Below the pieces are notes generated by a model. It did not search any database, was not told where the DNA came from, and saw only the letters and a program-made list of their open reading frames with translations. Positions 15,173 to 23,172 of a stretch of DNA of 34,560 bases are shown piece after piece. How positions within the stretch are numbered: the stretch's first letter is position 1; every line of letters begins with the position of its first letter. The stretch comes from CAZWEZ01 sp964632795 (GTDB taxonomy: Bacteria > Pseudomonadota > Alphaproteobacteria > Rhodospirillales > 2-02-FULL-58-16), in contig CAZWEZ010000033.1 of assembly GCA_964632795.1 (NCBI GenBank), positions 1-34,560 of the forward strand. Reading direction: 5' to 3'. The position numbers were made by a program, and so were the translations under genes.

Positions 15173-17614
15173 ATGGGGTTGCGACGAATTCTGTCGAGCG
15201 GGATCGTTGCCGCCGCGGTGGCCTTCCAGGTCCTGGCGGCGGCCGGCCCCCTGCATGCCCAGCAGGAGCCGGTATCGTCGCTCGACCAGGCGGCGACCTG
15301 GGGGATGCTGCTCAAGGAGGCCGAGAAGTACGTCCAGGGCAGCGTCCACACCCCCGAGCGCTCGGCCGGCTTCCGCGACCTGCTGGGGGTGGTCCGCGAC
15401 GAGGCGCTGGCGCTCAAGACCGAGGTCGAACCGGACCTCAAGTCGGCCCAGAACCTGCTCGACGCCATGGGCCCGCCGCCGGGGGACGGCGAACCTCCGG
15501 AACCCGACGACGTCGCCGCCAACCGCCATAAGTACGGCGAGGAGGTCGCCGCCCTGCGCGCCCGCCTGGCCCAGGCCGACCTGACGCTGGCCCGGATCGT
15601 GGAGCTGGAGGCGGCGATCTCGACCCGGGTCCGCGAACGGCTCCTGGAGAGGATCCTCAAGCCGGTGCCGGTGCCCCTGTCGCCCGACGTGGTGGCGACG
15701 GCGGTCGCCGATTTCTTCAAGACCCTGGAGATATTTCTCCGCTCGCCGCTCGACTGGTACCAGAGCCTGTCCAAGCGGAACCTCGAGAAGATGGTGGTGT
15801 GGCGGTTCGTGTTCGTGATCATCCTGGCGGTGTTCACAGGGTGGGGGGTGCGGCGCCTGCTGCTGCGCCACCTGGGCCGCGATCCGCGGATCGACGCCCC
15901 GACCTATGCCAGACGCTTCGTGGCCACCATCGCCGAGGGGGTGGCGCGGGGTATCGTCCCGGCCTTGATCGTCGCCGCTTTCGTGTTCTGGATCGCCCAG
16001 CCCGGGGCCCTGATCACCGGCCTCTTCCTCGATGTCTCGATCAGCCTGCTCAAGGCCCTGTTCGTGTTCATCCTGGCGACCGCCTTCGCCCGGGCGGTGC
16101 TGGCCCCCAACCTTCCGGCATGGCGGCTGATCGAGCTGCCCTCCGACAGCGCGCGGATCATCAACCGGCGGCTCGTCTTCCTGGCCGCGGTGTTCGCCGT
16201 CGATCTGTTCCTCGAGCAGACCTTCGAGGGCATGATGGTGTCGGCCGAGCTGCAGTCGGTGTACCGGTTCGCCGTCACCACGCTGGAGGCCTTCGCCATC
16301 CTCGCCCTCACCCAGGCCCGCCTGTGGCAGGGCGAGAAGGCGGACATCGAAGATGCCGGGCTGGCCGAGGAAAAGGCCGAGGCCGAGGCCAAGCGGCGCG
16401 GCATCTGGACCCTGCTCAGGCACGGCGCGGCGGCGCTCTCGGTGATCGCCGTGCTGGCCCTGCTGGTCGGCTACGGCGGCATCGGCAGGTTCGTGGTCAG
16501 GGGGATGCTGGGAAGCGGCGTCGTCATCGGCCTGCTGATCCTGGTCCGCGGCCTGCTCCGCGAGCTGGCCGGGGTGTTGACCGGCTCCCAGGTCGCGCGG
16601 CGCCGGCTGGGGATCGGCGCGGGGACGCTGCGCTCGGCCAAGTTCTGGATCCGCGCCGCCCTCGATCCGGCGTTGTTCGTAGCCGGCGTCTTCCTGATCG
16701 CCCCGGTGTGGGGGGTGCCCCAGGACGACCTGGTGCGCTGGACGCTGGCCGTGCTCAAGGGCTTCACCATCGGCAACGTGACCATTTCCCCGGCCGACAT
16801 CGCGCTGGCCCTGGTGACCTTCATCGCCGCCATGGCGGTGACCCGGTTCATCCAGCAGACCCTGCTCGAGCGGGTGCTGCCCGAGACCAAGATGGATATC
16901 GGCGTCCAGCATTCGCTGTCCTCGGGCGTCGGCTACGTCGGGGTGATCATCGCCTTCGCGCTGGCGATCGCCGTGATCGGGGTCGATCTGACCAACATCG
17001 CCCTGATCGCCGGCGCCCTGTCGGTGGGCATCGGCTTCGGGCTCCAGAACATCGTCAACAACTTCGTGTCCGGGCTGATCCTGCTCATCGAGCGGCCGAT
17101 CAAGGTCGGCGACTGGGTGATCATCGGCGACAAGGAGGGGTTCGTCAAACGGGTCAACTTCCGGGCCACCGAGCTGGAGACCCGCCAGCGGGCCTCGGTG
17201 CTGATCCCCAACGCCGAGATCCTGTCGACCCCGCTCACCAACTGGACCCTCAAGGACCGCTTCGGCCGTATCGACATCCCGGTCGGGGTGGCCTACGGCT
17301 CGGACACCGCCAAGGTCCGCGACATCCTGCTGGCCTGCGCCCGGGACCACCCCAATGTGTCGTCCTATCCCGAGATCAACGTCCTGTTCCGCGACTTCGG
17401 CTCATCCAGCCTGGACTTCGAGCTCCGCTGCTTCACCCCCAACGTCATCGAGCGTCCCTTCGTGGCCAGCGACATCCGCTTCGAGATCGACCGCCGGTTC
17501 CGCGAGGAAGGCGTCGAGATCCCGTTCCCGCAACGGGTCGTCCACTTCCCCGACGACGCCAAGGCCGCCAAGACCAAACGCCGCCCCAAGCCCCCGGCCG
17601 AGGACAAGGAATAA
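15173..17614 (+). CDS. Large MscS-family mechanosensitive ion channel with a periplasmic N-terminal domain
   Basis: 813 residues. A signal peptide (MGLRRILSSGIVAAAVAF... to LHAQ) precedes a helical, charged periplasmic region of about 170 residues. About ten or eleven membrane helices follow. The MscS core begins near residue 600: SVGIGFGLQNIVNNFVSGL is the pore-lining TM3, followed by ERPIKVGDWVIIGDKEGFVK of the beta-domain and the cytoplasmic C-terminal domain (VLIPNAEILSTPLTNW). The architecture resembles MscK/YjeP-type channels that open under membrane tension to release solutes. A lysine/proline-rich tail closes the protein. A strong hairpin follows the stop. Confidence 0.9.
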   Translation: MGLRRILSSGIVAAAVAFQVLAAAGPLHAQQEPVSSLDQAATWGMLLKEAEKYVQGSVHTPERSAGFRDLLGVVRDEALALKTEVEPDLKSAQNLLDAMGPPPGDGEPPEPDDVAANRHKYGEEVAALRARLAQADLTLARIVELEAAISTRVRERLLERILKPVPVPLSPDVVATAVADFFKTLEIFLRSPLDWYQSLSKRNLEKMVVWRFVFVIILAVFTGWGVRRLLLRHLGRDPRIDAPTYARRFVATIAEGVARGIVPALIVAAFVFWIAQPGALITGLFLDVSISLLKALFVFILATAFARAVLAPNLPAWRLIELPSDSARIINRRLVFLAAVFAVDLFLEQTFEGMMVSAELQSVYRFAVTTLEAFAILALTQARLWQGEKADIEDAGLAEEKAEAEAKRRGIWTLLRHGAAALSVIAVLALLVGYGGIGRFVVRGMLGSGVVIGLLILVRGLLRELAGVLTGSQVARRRLGIGAGTLRSAKFWIRAALDPALFVAGVFLIAPVWGVPQDDLVRWTLAVLKGFTIGNVTISPADIALALVTFIAAMAVTRFIQQTLLERVLPETKMDIGVQHSLSSGVGYVGVIIAFALAIAVIGVDLTNIALIAGALSVGIGFGLQNIVNNFVSGLILLIERPIKVGDWVIIGDKEGFVKRVNFRATELETRQRASVLIPNAEILSTPLTNWTLKDRFGRIDIPVGVAYGSDTAKVRDILLACARDHPNVSSYPEINVLFRDFGSSSLDFELRCFTPNVIERPFVASDIRFEIDRRFREEGVEIPFPQRVVHFPDDAKAAKTKRRPKPPAEDKE

Positions 17615-17617
17615 GGA

Positions 17618-17653
17618 CCGGCGAGGGCATGTGGCGACACATGCCCTCGCCGG
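17618..17653 (+). terminator. 16-bp perfect hairpin with a GCGA tetraloop
   Basis: CCGGCGAGGGCATGTG pairs perfectly with CACATGCCCTCGCCGG around a GNRA-type loop, GCGA. It begins 4 bases after the channel gene stop. No T-run follows, so it may be an RNA-stabilising end or a Rho-assisted or bidirectional terminator. A second small hairpin (TCGCCGC/GCGGCGA, loop TTAT) lies at 17670-17687. The minus-strand genes end just beyond, so these structures separate convergent units. Confidence 0.7.
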
Positions 17654-17736
17654 CAAGCGCGACCGCGCGTCGCCGCTTATGCGGCGAGCCAAGGGCCACC
17701 GGCCCGCCCGGCGCCTGAGGGGCAATGATAACGGCC

Positions 17737-17856
17737 TCAGTTGGCGACGATGTTGTGTTCGGGGCCGAAGGGGAACCTGGCGATGTCCTCGGCGGCCGTG
17801 AAGGTGGGAACGACTTTCTCTCCGTTGTGGATGGTCAGGATTTTCTTCGGTTCCAT
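17737..17856 (-). CDS. Possible 39-residue protein downstream of cysS
   Basis: ATG at 17856, 8 bases after the cysS stop on the same strand; TGA at 17737-17739. The product begins MEPKKILTIHNGEKVVPTF and ends PFGPEHNIVAN. Composition is protein-like (mixed charged and hydrophobic residues, few repeats) and codon ends are GC-rich as in the backbone. Translational coupling to cysS is plausible, since only a weak purine-rich site precedes the ATG. The family is not recognised. A chance frame cannot be excluded. Confidence 0.5.
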   Translation of the reverse strand: MEPKKILTIHNGEKVVPTFTAAEDIARFPFGPEHNIVAN

Positions 17857-17864
17857 CTCACTTT

Positions 17865-19244
17865 CTAGTTCCGCCGCCAGATGGTCCCGCCGGTGCCGTC
17901 CTCGAGCACGATTCCGGATCCGGCGAGGTCGTCGCGGATGCGGTCGGCCTCGGCGAAGTCCTTGGCCTTGCGGGCTTCGGCGCGGCGTGCGATCAGCGCC
18001 TCGATTTCGGACTCATCGATGTCGGCGGCGCCTTCCGGAGCCCACCTGAACCATTGCTCGGGATCCTGTTGTAAAAGGCCCAACACTTCCGCCGACGACA
18101 AAAGGTTTGTTTTGGCCGCCACCTTTGATCCGTGACCATCCGCCTCATTCAGCGTCCCAAGACAGCGATGTAGGTGACTGATCGCCAGGGGTGTATTGAG
18201 GTCGTTCAACAGCCCAACCAAACTTGCCGGGCTTGGGTTGGCTGGCAATGTTTCCACATCGGAGACGCTGCGAAGTGCTTGGTAAAACCCATCCAATTCA
18301 TGCTTGGCCTCGGCGATGCCTGCCTTGGTGAAGTCGAGCGGCTGGCGATAGTGGGTCTTGAGGAGAACCAGGCGGATCGCCTCGCCGGGGAATTCCTTGA
18401 GCAGGTCGTGGACGGTGTAGAAGTTGCCCAGGCTTTTGGACATCTTCTCGCCCTCGACCATCAGGTAGCCGTTGTGCAGCCAGTAGCGCACGAAGAGCTT
18501 GCCGCCGTGGGCGCACGTGCTCTGGGCGATCTCGTTCTCGTGGTGGGGGAAGATCAGATCCTGGCCGCCGCCGTGGATGTCGAAGGTCTGGCCCAGGTAC
18601 TGCTTGCTCATCGCCGAACATTCCAGGTGCCAGCCCGGGCGGCCGCGCCCCCACGGGCTGTCCCAGCCGGGAAGGTCGTCCTCCGAGGGCTTCCACAGCA
18701 CGAAATCCGCCGGGTCCCTCTTGTAGGGCGCGACCTCGACCCGGGCGCCGGCGATCAGCTCGTCGCGGCTGTGCCGGGACAGCCGGCCGTAGTCGTCCCA
18801 CGACGGCACGGCGAACAGCACGTGGCCCTCGGCCTGATACGCGTTGCCGGCCTCGATCAGGGTCTCGATCATCGATTTCATCTGCCCGATGTGGTCGGTG
18901 GCGCGGGGCTCGACGTCCGGCTCCAGCGTCCCCAGCGCCGCCATGTCCTCATGGAACGCCTTGGTGGTGCGCTCGGTGATGGCCTGGATGGGTTCGCCGC
19001 TGTCGCGCGAGGCGTTGATGATCTTGTCGTCGACGTCGGTGATGTTGCGGACGTAGGTGACCTTATCGAAGGTCTCCTTGAGCAGCCGGTAGAGGACGTC
19101 GAACACCACCACCGGACGGGCGTTGCCGATGTGGGCGAGGTCGTAGACCGTCGGCCCGCACACGTACATGCCGACGGCGCCGGGTTTCAGCGGCACGAAC
19201 TCTTCCTTGCGCCGAGCCAGGGTGTTGTAGAGATGAAGCGCCAC
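17865..19244 (-). CDS. cysS: Cysteinyl-tRNA synthetase
   Basis: 459 residues, full length. It charges tRNA-Cys in the cytoplasm. The zinc and Cys site begins with MYVCGPTVYD (C29); the HIGH-type motif is HIGN (38-41). Further zinc ligands are in GWHLECSAM (C209) and FPHHENEIAQS. The class I KMSKS motif is at 267-271. The C-terminal anticodon-binding region is complete. Bases roughly 18050-18300 (residues about 315-398) are about 50-53% G+C while both sides are above 60%, which suggests replacement of this segment by recombination. Confidence 0.96.
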   Translation of the reverse strand: MALHLYNTLARRKEEFVPLKPGAVGMYVCGPTVYDLAHIGNARPVVVFDVLYRLLKETFDKVTYVRNITDVDDKIINASRDSGEPIQAITERTTKAFHEDMAALGTLEPDVEPRATDHIGQMKSMIETLIEAGNAYQAEGHVLFAVPSWDDYGRLSRHSRDELIAGARVEVAPYKRDPADFVLWKPSEDDLPGWDSPWGRGRPGWHLECSAMSKQYLGQTFDIHGGGQDLIFPHHENEIAQSTCAHGGKLFVRYWLHNGYLMVEGEKMSKSLGNFYTVHDLLKEFPGEAIRLVLLKTHYRQPLDFTKAGIAEAKHELDGFYQALRSVSDVETLPANPSPASLVGLLNDLNTPLAISHLHRCLGTLNEADGHGSKVAAKTNLLSSAEVLGLLQQDPEQWFRWAPEGAADIDESEIEALIARRAEARKAKDFAEADRIRDDLAGSGIVLEDGTGGTIWRRN

Positions 19245-19307
19245 GGTGCGTCCCTATCGATGGTTCGTCGTGACCGATAGGTAACAAAGTCTCCGGGCCG
19301 GGTCCAT

Positions 19308-20972
19308 TCATCCCTGTTCGGTGAAGCGGTTGGTGATCGGGTAGCGGCGGTCGCGGCCGAACGAGCGCGGGGTGATCTTGACCCCCGGCGGTCCCTGGCG
19401 GCGTTTGTACTCGGCGCGGTGGAGCAGGCGCCAGACCCGGCTCACGGTGGCCCCGTCGAAGCCTTGCGCGACGGTGTCCTGGCGCGACAGTTCCTTCTCG
19501 ATCAGGCACTCGAGGATGGCGTCCAGGTCCTCGTACGGCGGCAGGCTGTCCTGGTCGGTCTGGTCGGGACGCAGTTCGGCCGACGGCGGCTTGGTCAGGA
19601 TGCGTTCGGGGATGAGACGGCCCTGGGGGCCCAGGGCGTCGCCGGGACGGTGGGCGTTGCGCCACCGGGCGAGGGCGCCGACCGTGGTCTTGTAGACGTC
19701 CTTGAGCACCGAGAAGCCGCCGCACAGGTCGCCGTACAGCGTGGTGTAGCCGACCGAGCTTTCGGACTTGTTCGAGGTGTTCAGCACCATGTTCCCCAGC
19801 TTGTTGCTGAGCGCCATCAGCACCATCCCGCGCGCCCGGGCCTGGATGTTCTCCTCGGTCTCGTCGGCCTGGCGCCCGGCGAAGACCTTGGCCAGCATTC
19901 CCGAGAAGGCCTCCATCGCCGGCTCGATGGAGATGATGTCGGTGTCGACGCCGAGCAGGCGGGCGGCGTGGGCCGCGTCCTCGATGGAGTGGTCGGAGGT
20001 GTGGGGCGAGGGCATCATCACGCAGCGGACCCGCGCCGCGCCCAGGGCATCGACCGCGATCGCCGCCGTCAGGGCGCTGTCGATGCCCCCCGACAGGCCG
20101 ATGACGACCCCGGGAAAGCCGTTCTTGCCGACGTAGTCGCGCAACCCCGTGCACAGCGCCCGATAGACCGTCTCCTCGGAGCCGGGGAGTTCGGCGAGGG
20201 GACCCGTCTCGGGGGACCACGGGCCGTCCCGGTCGCGGCTCCACCGGCTCGCCACGACCCGCTTCTCCCACGCCGGCGCCTGGACGCGGAGTCGGCCCGC
20301 CGGGTCGAGCACGAAGGAGGCGCCGTCGAAGACCAGCTCGTCCTGGCCGCCGACCAGGTTGAGGTAGATCAGCCCGAGGCCGGTCTCGGCGGTCCGTTGG
20401 CCGGCCAGCCGGCGGCGGTCGCCGGTCTTGCCGATTTCGAACGGCGAGCCGTTGATGACCACCAGGATGTCGGCGCCGCGCCCGGCGAGGTGGGCCGCCA
20501 CCTCGGGGCTCCACATGTCCTCGCAGACCATGACCCCCAGCCGCGCCCCGCGCCACGCCACCGGCTCGGGAAGGGGGCCGGGGGCGAACACCCGCTTCTC
20601 GTCGAACACCCCGTAGTTGGGCAGCATATGCTTGAACCTGGCGGCGGCGACCCGGCCGCCGTCGAGCAGCAGGGCCGCGTTGTAGAGCCCGTCGGATTCG
20701 CGCCACGGGGCGCCGATCAGCAGCCCCGGTCCGCCGTCGGCGGTGTCCCGGGCGAGTTCGGCGACCGCCTCGGCGATGCTGTCCTGGAAGGCCCGCTTGA
20801 GGACCAGGTCCTCGGGCGGATAGCCGGCCACCACCAGCTCGGGAAAGACCGCCAGGTCGGCGCCCCCCCCCGCCGCCTCGGCGCGGGCGACGCGGATTCG
20901 CTCCAGGTTGCCGTCGAGGTCGCCGACGGTCGGGTTGATCTGGGCCAGGGCGACGGTTAGGGTTTCGCTCAT
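19308..20972 (-). CDS. nadE: Glutamine-dependent NAD+ synthetase
   Basis: 554 residues in two domains. The N-terminal nitrilase-type glutaminase has the catalytic triad E45 (AVFPELVVAG), K114 (RFKHMLPNYG) and C150 (VMVCEDMW). The C-terminal ATP pyrophosphatase domain has the P-loop SGGIDS (294-299) and the NTSNKSE segment. It makes NAD+ from deamido-NAD+, ATP and glutamine, with ammonia passing between domains. It ends 63 bp upstream of the cysS start on the same strand, so the two may be co-transcribed. Confidence 0.96.
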   Translation of the reverse strand: MSETLTVALAQINPTVGDLDGNLERIRVARAEAAGGGADLAVFPELVVAGYPPEDLVLKRAFQDSIAEAVAELARDTADGGPGLLIGAPWRESDGLYNAALLLDGGRVAAARFKHMLPNYGVFDEKRVFAPGPLPEPVAWRGARLGVMVCEDMWSPEVAAHLAGRGADILVVINGSPFEIGKTGDRRRLAGQRTAETGLGLIYLNLVGGQDELVFDGASFVLDPAGRLRVQAPAWEKRVVASRWSRDRDGPWSPETGPLAELPGSEETVYRALCTGLRDYVGKNGFPGVVIGLSGGIDSALTAAIAVDALGAARVRCVMMPSPHTSDHSIEDAAHAARLLGVDTDIISIEPAMEAFSGMLAKVFAGRQADETEENIQARARGMVLMALSNKLGNMVLNTSNKSESSVGYTTLYGDLCGGFSVLKDVYKTTVGALARWRNAHRPGDALGPQGRLIPERILTKPPSAELRPDQTDQDSLPPYEDLDAILECLIEKELSRQDTVAQGFDGATVSRVWRLLHRAEYKRRQGPPGVKITPRSFGRDRRYPITNRFTEQG

Positions 20973-21066
20973 CGCAATACGGGGCCGGGGGCAAGGATCG
21001 GGCGGTGTCCGGAAGCAGGCAGACTAGCAGGCCGCCGCCCGGCTGTCATCGGCGTGACGAAGGGAC

Positions 21067-21147
21067 ATGGCCGACACCGTGCTCGACCTGTTCGTCGACC
21101 GGCTGGCGATCGAGAGCGTGGTCCGTCACCTCGGCGAGATCGACTGA
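21067..21147 (+). pseudogene. 26-codon ORF resembling the N-terminal part of the following paralogs
   Basis: ATG at 21067 with AAGGGA upstream; product starts MADTVLDLFVDRLAIES. This resembles AETMVDSFIDRLIGTAE in the protein at 22094. It stops after 26 codons. It may be the stump of a third family member or a chance resemblance. Confidence 0.3.
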
Positions 21148-21234
21148 TCACGCTCAGACGGCTTGCCTAAACGCCGTCGATGAACCAGACTTCGCGCCGT
21201 CGCTCACCAGTTGGGGAAAAGAGGCCGGCATCCG

Positions 21235-22071
21235 ATGACCGAGACAGCGAAGGAACCCGTCGCTTCCGGCGCCGACCTGTGCGAGAGGATCGTCTCCTCG
21301 GCGCTCGACCAGTTCCTCGCCAAGCTGATCGCCGAGATGAACAAGCCCGACGCGGTGCTGAGCGTCGAGGACGTGTGCGCCCTGGAGCGAAAGTTCAAGG
21401 ACGAGGGCGCCAAGCACTCGATCGAGCATTTCCGGGGGCAAATGGACGAATACCTGCGCGAGCTCGAAAAGGAGATCTGGGACCAGACCCGGCGGCGCCC
21501 GTTCGACCGCATGCTGGTCAAGCGGTTCTCCCACCTGTTCCCCCCGGAAGGCGGGCTGGATACCGGCGAGGGGGTGCTGTCGCGGCGCATCCTGCCCGGC
21601 TTCTTCCAGGCCATCGAGCAGTTGGCCGGCCCCATGCTGTTCGAGCAGTGCCAGGACGCCTGCAAGGGTATCGCCAAGGTCAAGAAGAAGGTCCAGGGCC
21701 GCCGCCTGCATTGGGACGAGCTCTACAAGGACGAGGAGGCCAACCGTCTGGTCGACGACGTCCTGGTCGTCGTCGCCACCCACTTCGAGAACTTCCACAA
21801 ACGGTGCGAGTGGCTGTACATCCTGATCGACGGCCACCTCGCCCCGGCCGAGGACTACGACTTCGAAGGCGAGGCCGTCCACCAGTGGAGCCTCAGCGAT
21901 GAGGGAATCCTGGCGCTCCTCCAGGCCCTGTTCTCCCACTTCCGCGAGCGGCTCGCCGAGGAGGCCGAACGGGCCCGGATCGCCGAGCGCTACGGCGAGA
22001 AAGCCTGCTCCACCATCGAGGCCATCATCGGCAACATCGACCAGGCGCTGGCCGGCGAGCCCGACGGCTAG
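21235..22071 (+). CDS. Unknown-family protein, first of two tandem paralogs
   Basis: 278 residues, acidic and helical, without signal peptide or membrane segment, so probably cytoplasmic. The ATG at 21235 was chosen over an in-frame TTG at 21211. It is clearly homologous to the next gene: PFDRMLVKRFSHLF aligns with PFDRLMIEKFSHLF, and SRRILPGF with SRRIMPGF. A tryptophan-containing HKRCEWLYILIDGHLAP segment and a helical C-terminus rich in E, A and R follow. No known domain is recognised. A fragment of about 214 bp from its 3' half recurs at 29406-29619. Function unknown; tandem duplication and nearby fragments suggest an expanding or recombining family. Confidence 0.75.
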   Translation: MTETAKEPVASGADLCERIVSSALDQFLAKLIAEMNKPDAVLSVEDVCALERKFKDEGAKHSIEHFRGQMDEYLRELEKEIWDQTRRRPFDRMLVKRFSHLFPPEGGLDTGEGVLSRRILPGFFQAIEQLAGPMLFEQCQDACKGIAKVKKKVQGRRLHWDELYKDEEANRLVDDVLVVVATHFENFHKRCEWLYILIDGHLAPAEDYDFEGEAVHQWSLSDEGILALLQALFSHFRERLAEEAERARIAERYGEKACSTIEAIIGNIDQALAGEPDG

Positions 22072-22093
22072 TGTCCTGGATCAGACATATGGC

Positions 22094-23113
22094 ATGAGCA
22101 AGCGCCCCAAACCCGTCGCCGGCGGGGCCGAGGGCGCGCCTTCCAAGGACCCGCGCGCCGAGATCTTCACCGCCGGAAGGAGCGGCCGACCGGGAGCCCC
22201 GTCCTACCGTCCGACCGGTCTTGGCGGGACCCCCGGCAAGGCCGCCACGCCCGCCGCCCCTCCCCCGGCGGCCGCGCCGGCCCCGACCCCCAAGCCCCCC
22301 AAACCGAAGCCGAAAGCCAAGCCCGTCGACTCCTCGCCGGCCGGCCACAGCCGGGCGCTGGCCGAGACCATGGTCGATTCCTTCATCGACCGCCTGATCG
22401 GGACCGCCGAGGCCAAGGGGGGGATGCTGAGCATCGAGGACCTGGAAGCCTACAGCGAGGAGTTCCTGAAGAAGGCCGAAGACCTGCAGGTGGTGATCGA
22501 GAAGTCGTTCGAGGACTACGCCCGGACCCGCCAGCGCGCGGCCTGGGAACAGGTCCGCAACTACCCCTTCGACCGCCTGATGATCGAGAAGTTCTCCCAC
22601 CTGTTCGACGAGGACAACCTGCTGCAACGCGACGACAGCGTTTCGCGGCGCATCATGCCCGGCTTCCTGATGGCGATGAACATGATGCTGGGCCCGGAGG
22701 CGGTCGAGGAATACCAGGAACGGTGCCGGCGGACCGTCAAGAGGATCCGGGGCGACCGCGACCAAGACTTCGACTGGGCCGAGGTCCATGCCGACGCGGA
22801 GGCCAAGGTGGTGACCCTGGACGCCCAGGTCGCCATCGCCTTCCACTTCGAGGACCTGGAAAGGCGCGCCGCCTGGTTTATCGAACTGATCAACGCCCAC
22901 CTGCCCCCGGTGGCCAGCGGCCGCAACCCCGACGAGGCCGTGTGGCGGTTCAACGAAGCCTCCTTCCGCCGCTTCCTCGGCGCCCTGCTGGCCGAACTCA
23001 AGGAGACCCTGTCCAGCGAGGGCGGCCGGATGCGGATCTCGCGGCGCCACGGAGTCGACGCCTGCGTGGCCCTCGCCGACATCATCAAGCGGATCGAATC
23101 CTATACCGCCTGA
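22094..23113 (+). CDS. Unknown-family protein, second tandem paralog, with a Pro/Ala/Lys-rich N-terminal linker
   Basis: 339 residues. Residues 1-85 are low-complexity and disordered (PAAPPPAAAPAPTPKPPKPK region). The remainder parallels the preceding protein: a helical segment MVDSFIDRLIGTAEAKGGML, then NYPFDRLMIEKFSHLF, SRRIMPGFLMAMNMMLGPEA, a basic stretch CRRTVKRIRGDRDQDFDW, and a C-terminal helix pair. The proline-rich linker is absent from the first paralog and looks like a tether. Its last 149 coding bases are repeated perfectly beyond the restriction-modification insert, at 26946-27093. No function is assigned. Confidence 0.75.
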   Translation: MSKRPKPVAGGAEGAPSKDPRAEIFTAGRSGRPGAPSYRPTGLGGTPGKAATPAAPPPAAAPAPTPKPPKPKPKAKPVDSSPAGHSRALAETMVDSFIDRLIGTAEAKGGMLSIEDLEAYSEEFLKKAEDLQVVIEKSFEDYARTRQRAAWEQVRNYPFDRLMIEKFSHLFDEDNLLQRDDSVSRRIMPGFLMAMNMMLGPEAVEEYQERCRRTVKRIRGDRDQDFDWAEVHADAEAKVVTLDAQVAIAFHFEDLERRAAWFIELINAHLPPVASGRNPDEAVWRFNEASFRRFLGALLAELKETLSSEGGRMRISRRHGVDACVALADIIKRIESYTA

Positions 23114-23148
23114 GCCCGGCGAAATGCTCCCAGCACCTGACGTGGCCT
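22965..23148 (+). repeat. Left copy of the 184-bp perfect direct repeat flanking the R-M insert
   Basis: Identical base for base to 26946-27129 (offset 3981). It covers the last 149 bases of the paralog gene at 22094 and 35 bases beyond its stop. The left copy is joined to the intact gene and the right copy to the glycosyltransferase stub, as expected for a duplicated target site. Confidence 0.95.
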
Positions 23149-23172
23149 GATACCAGCGTCACCAACTTTTGA

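Noticed and set aside
14867..17350. 827-codon minus frame opposite the channel gene
   Set aside because: Gln/Gly/Asp/Arg-rich composition typical of antisense of GC-rich coding sequence; the channel protein on the plus strand is clear.
19419..20960. 513-codon plus frame opposite nadE
   Set aside because: Antisense shadow; the minus-strand product has all NadE catalytic motifs.
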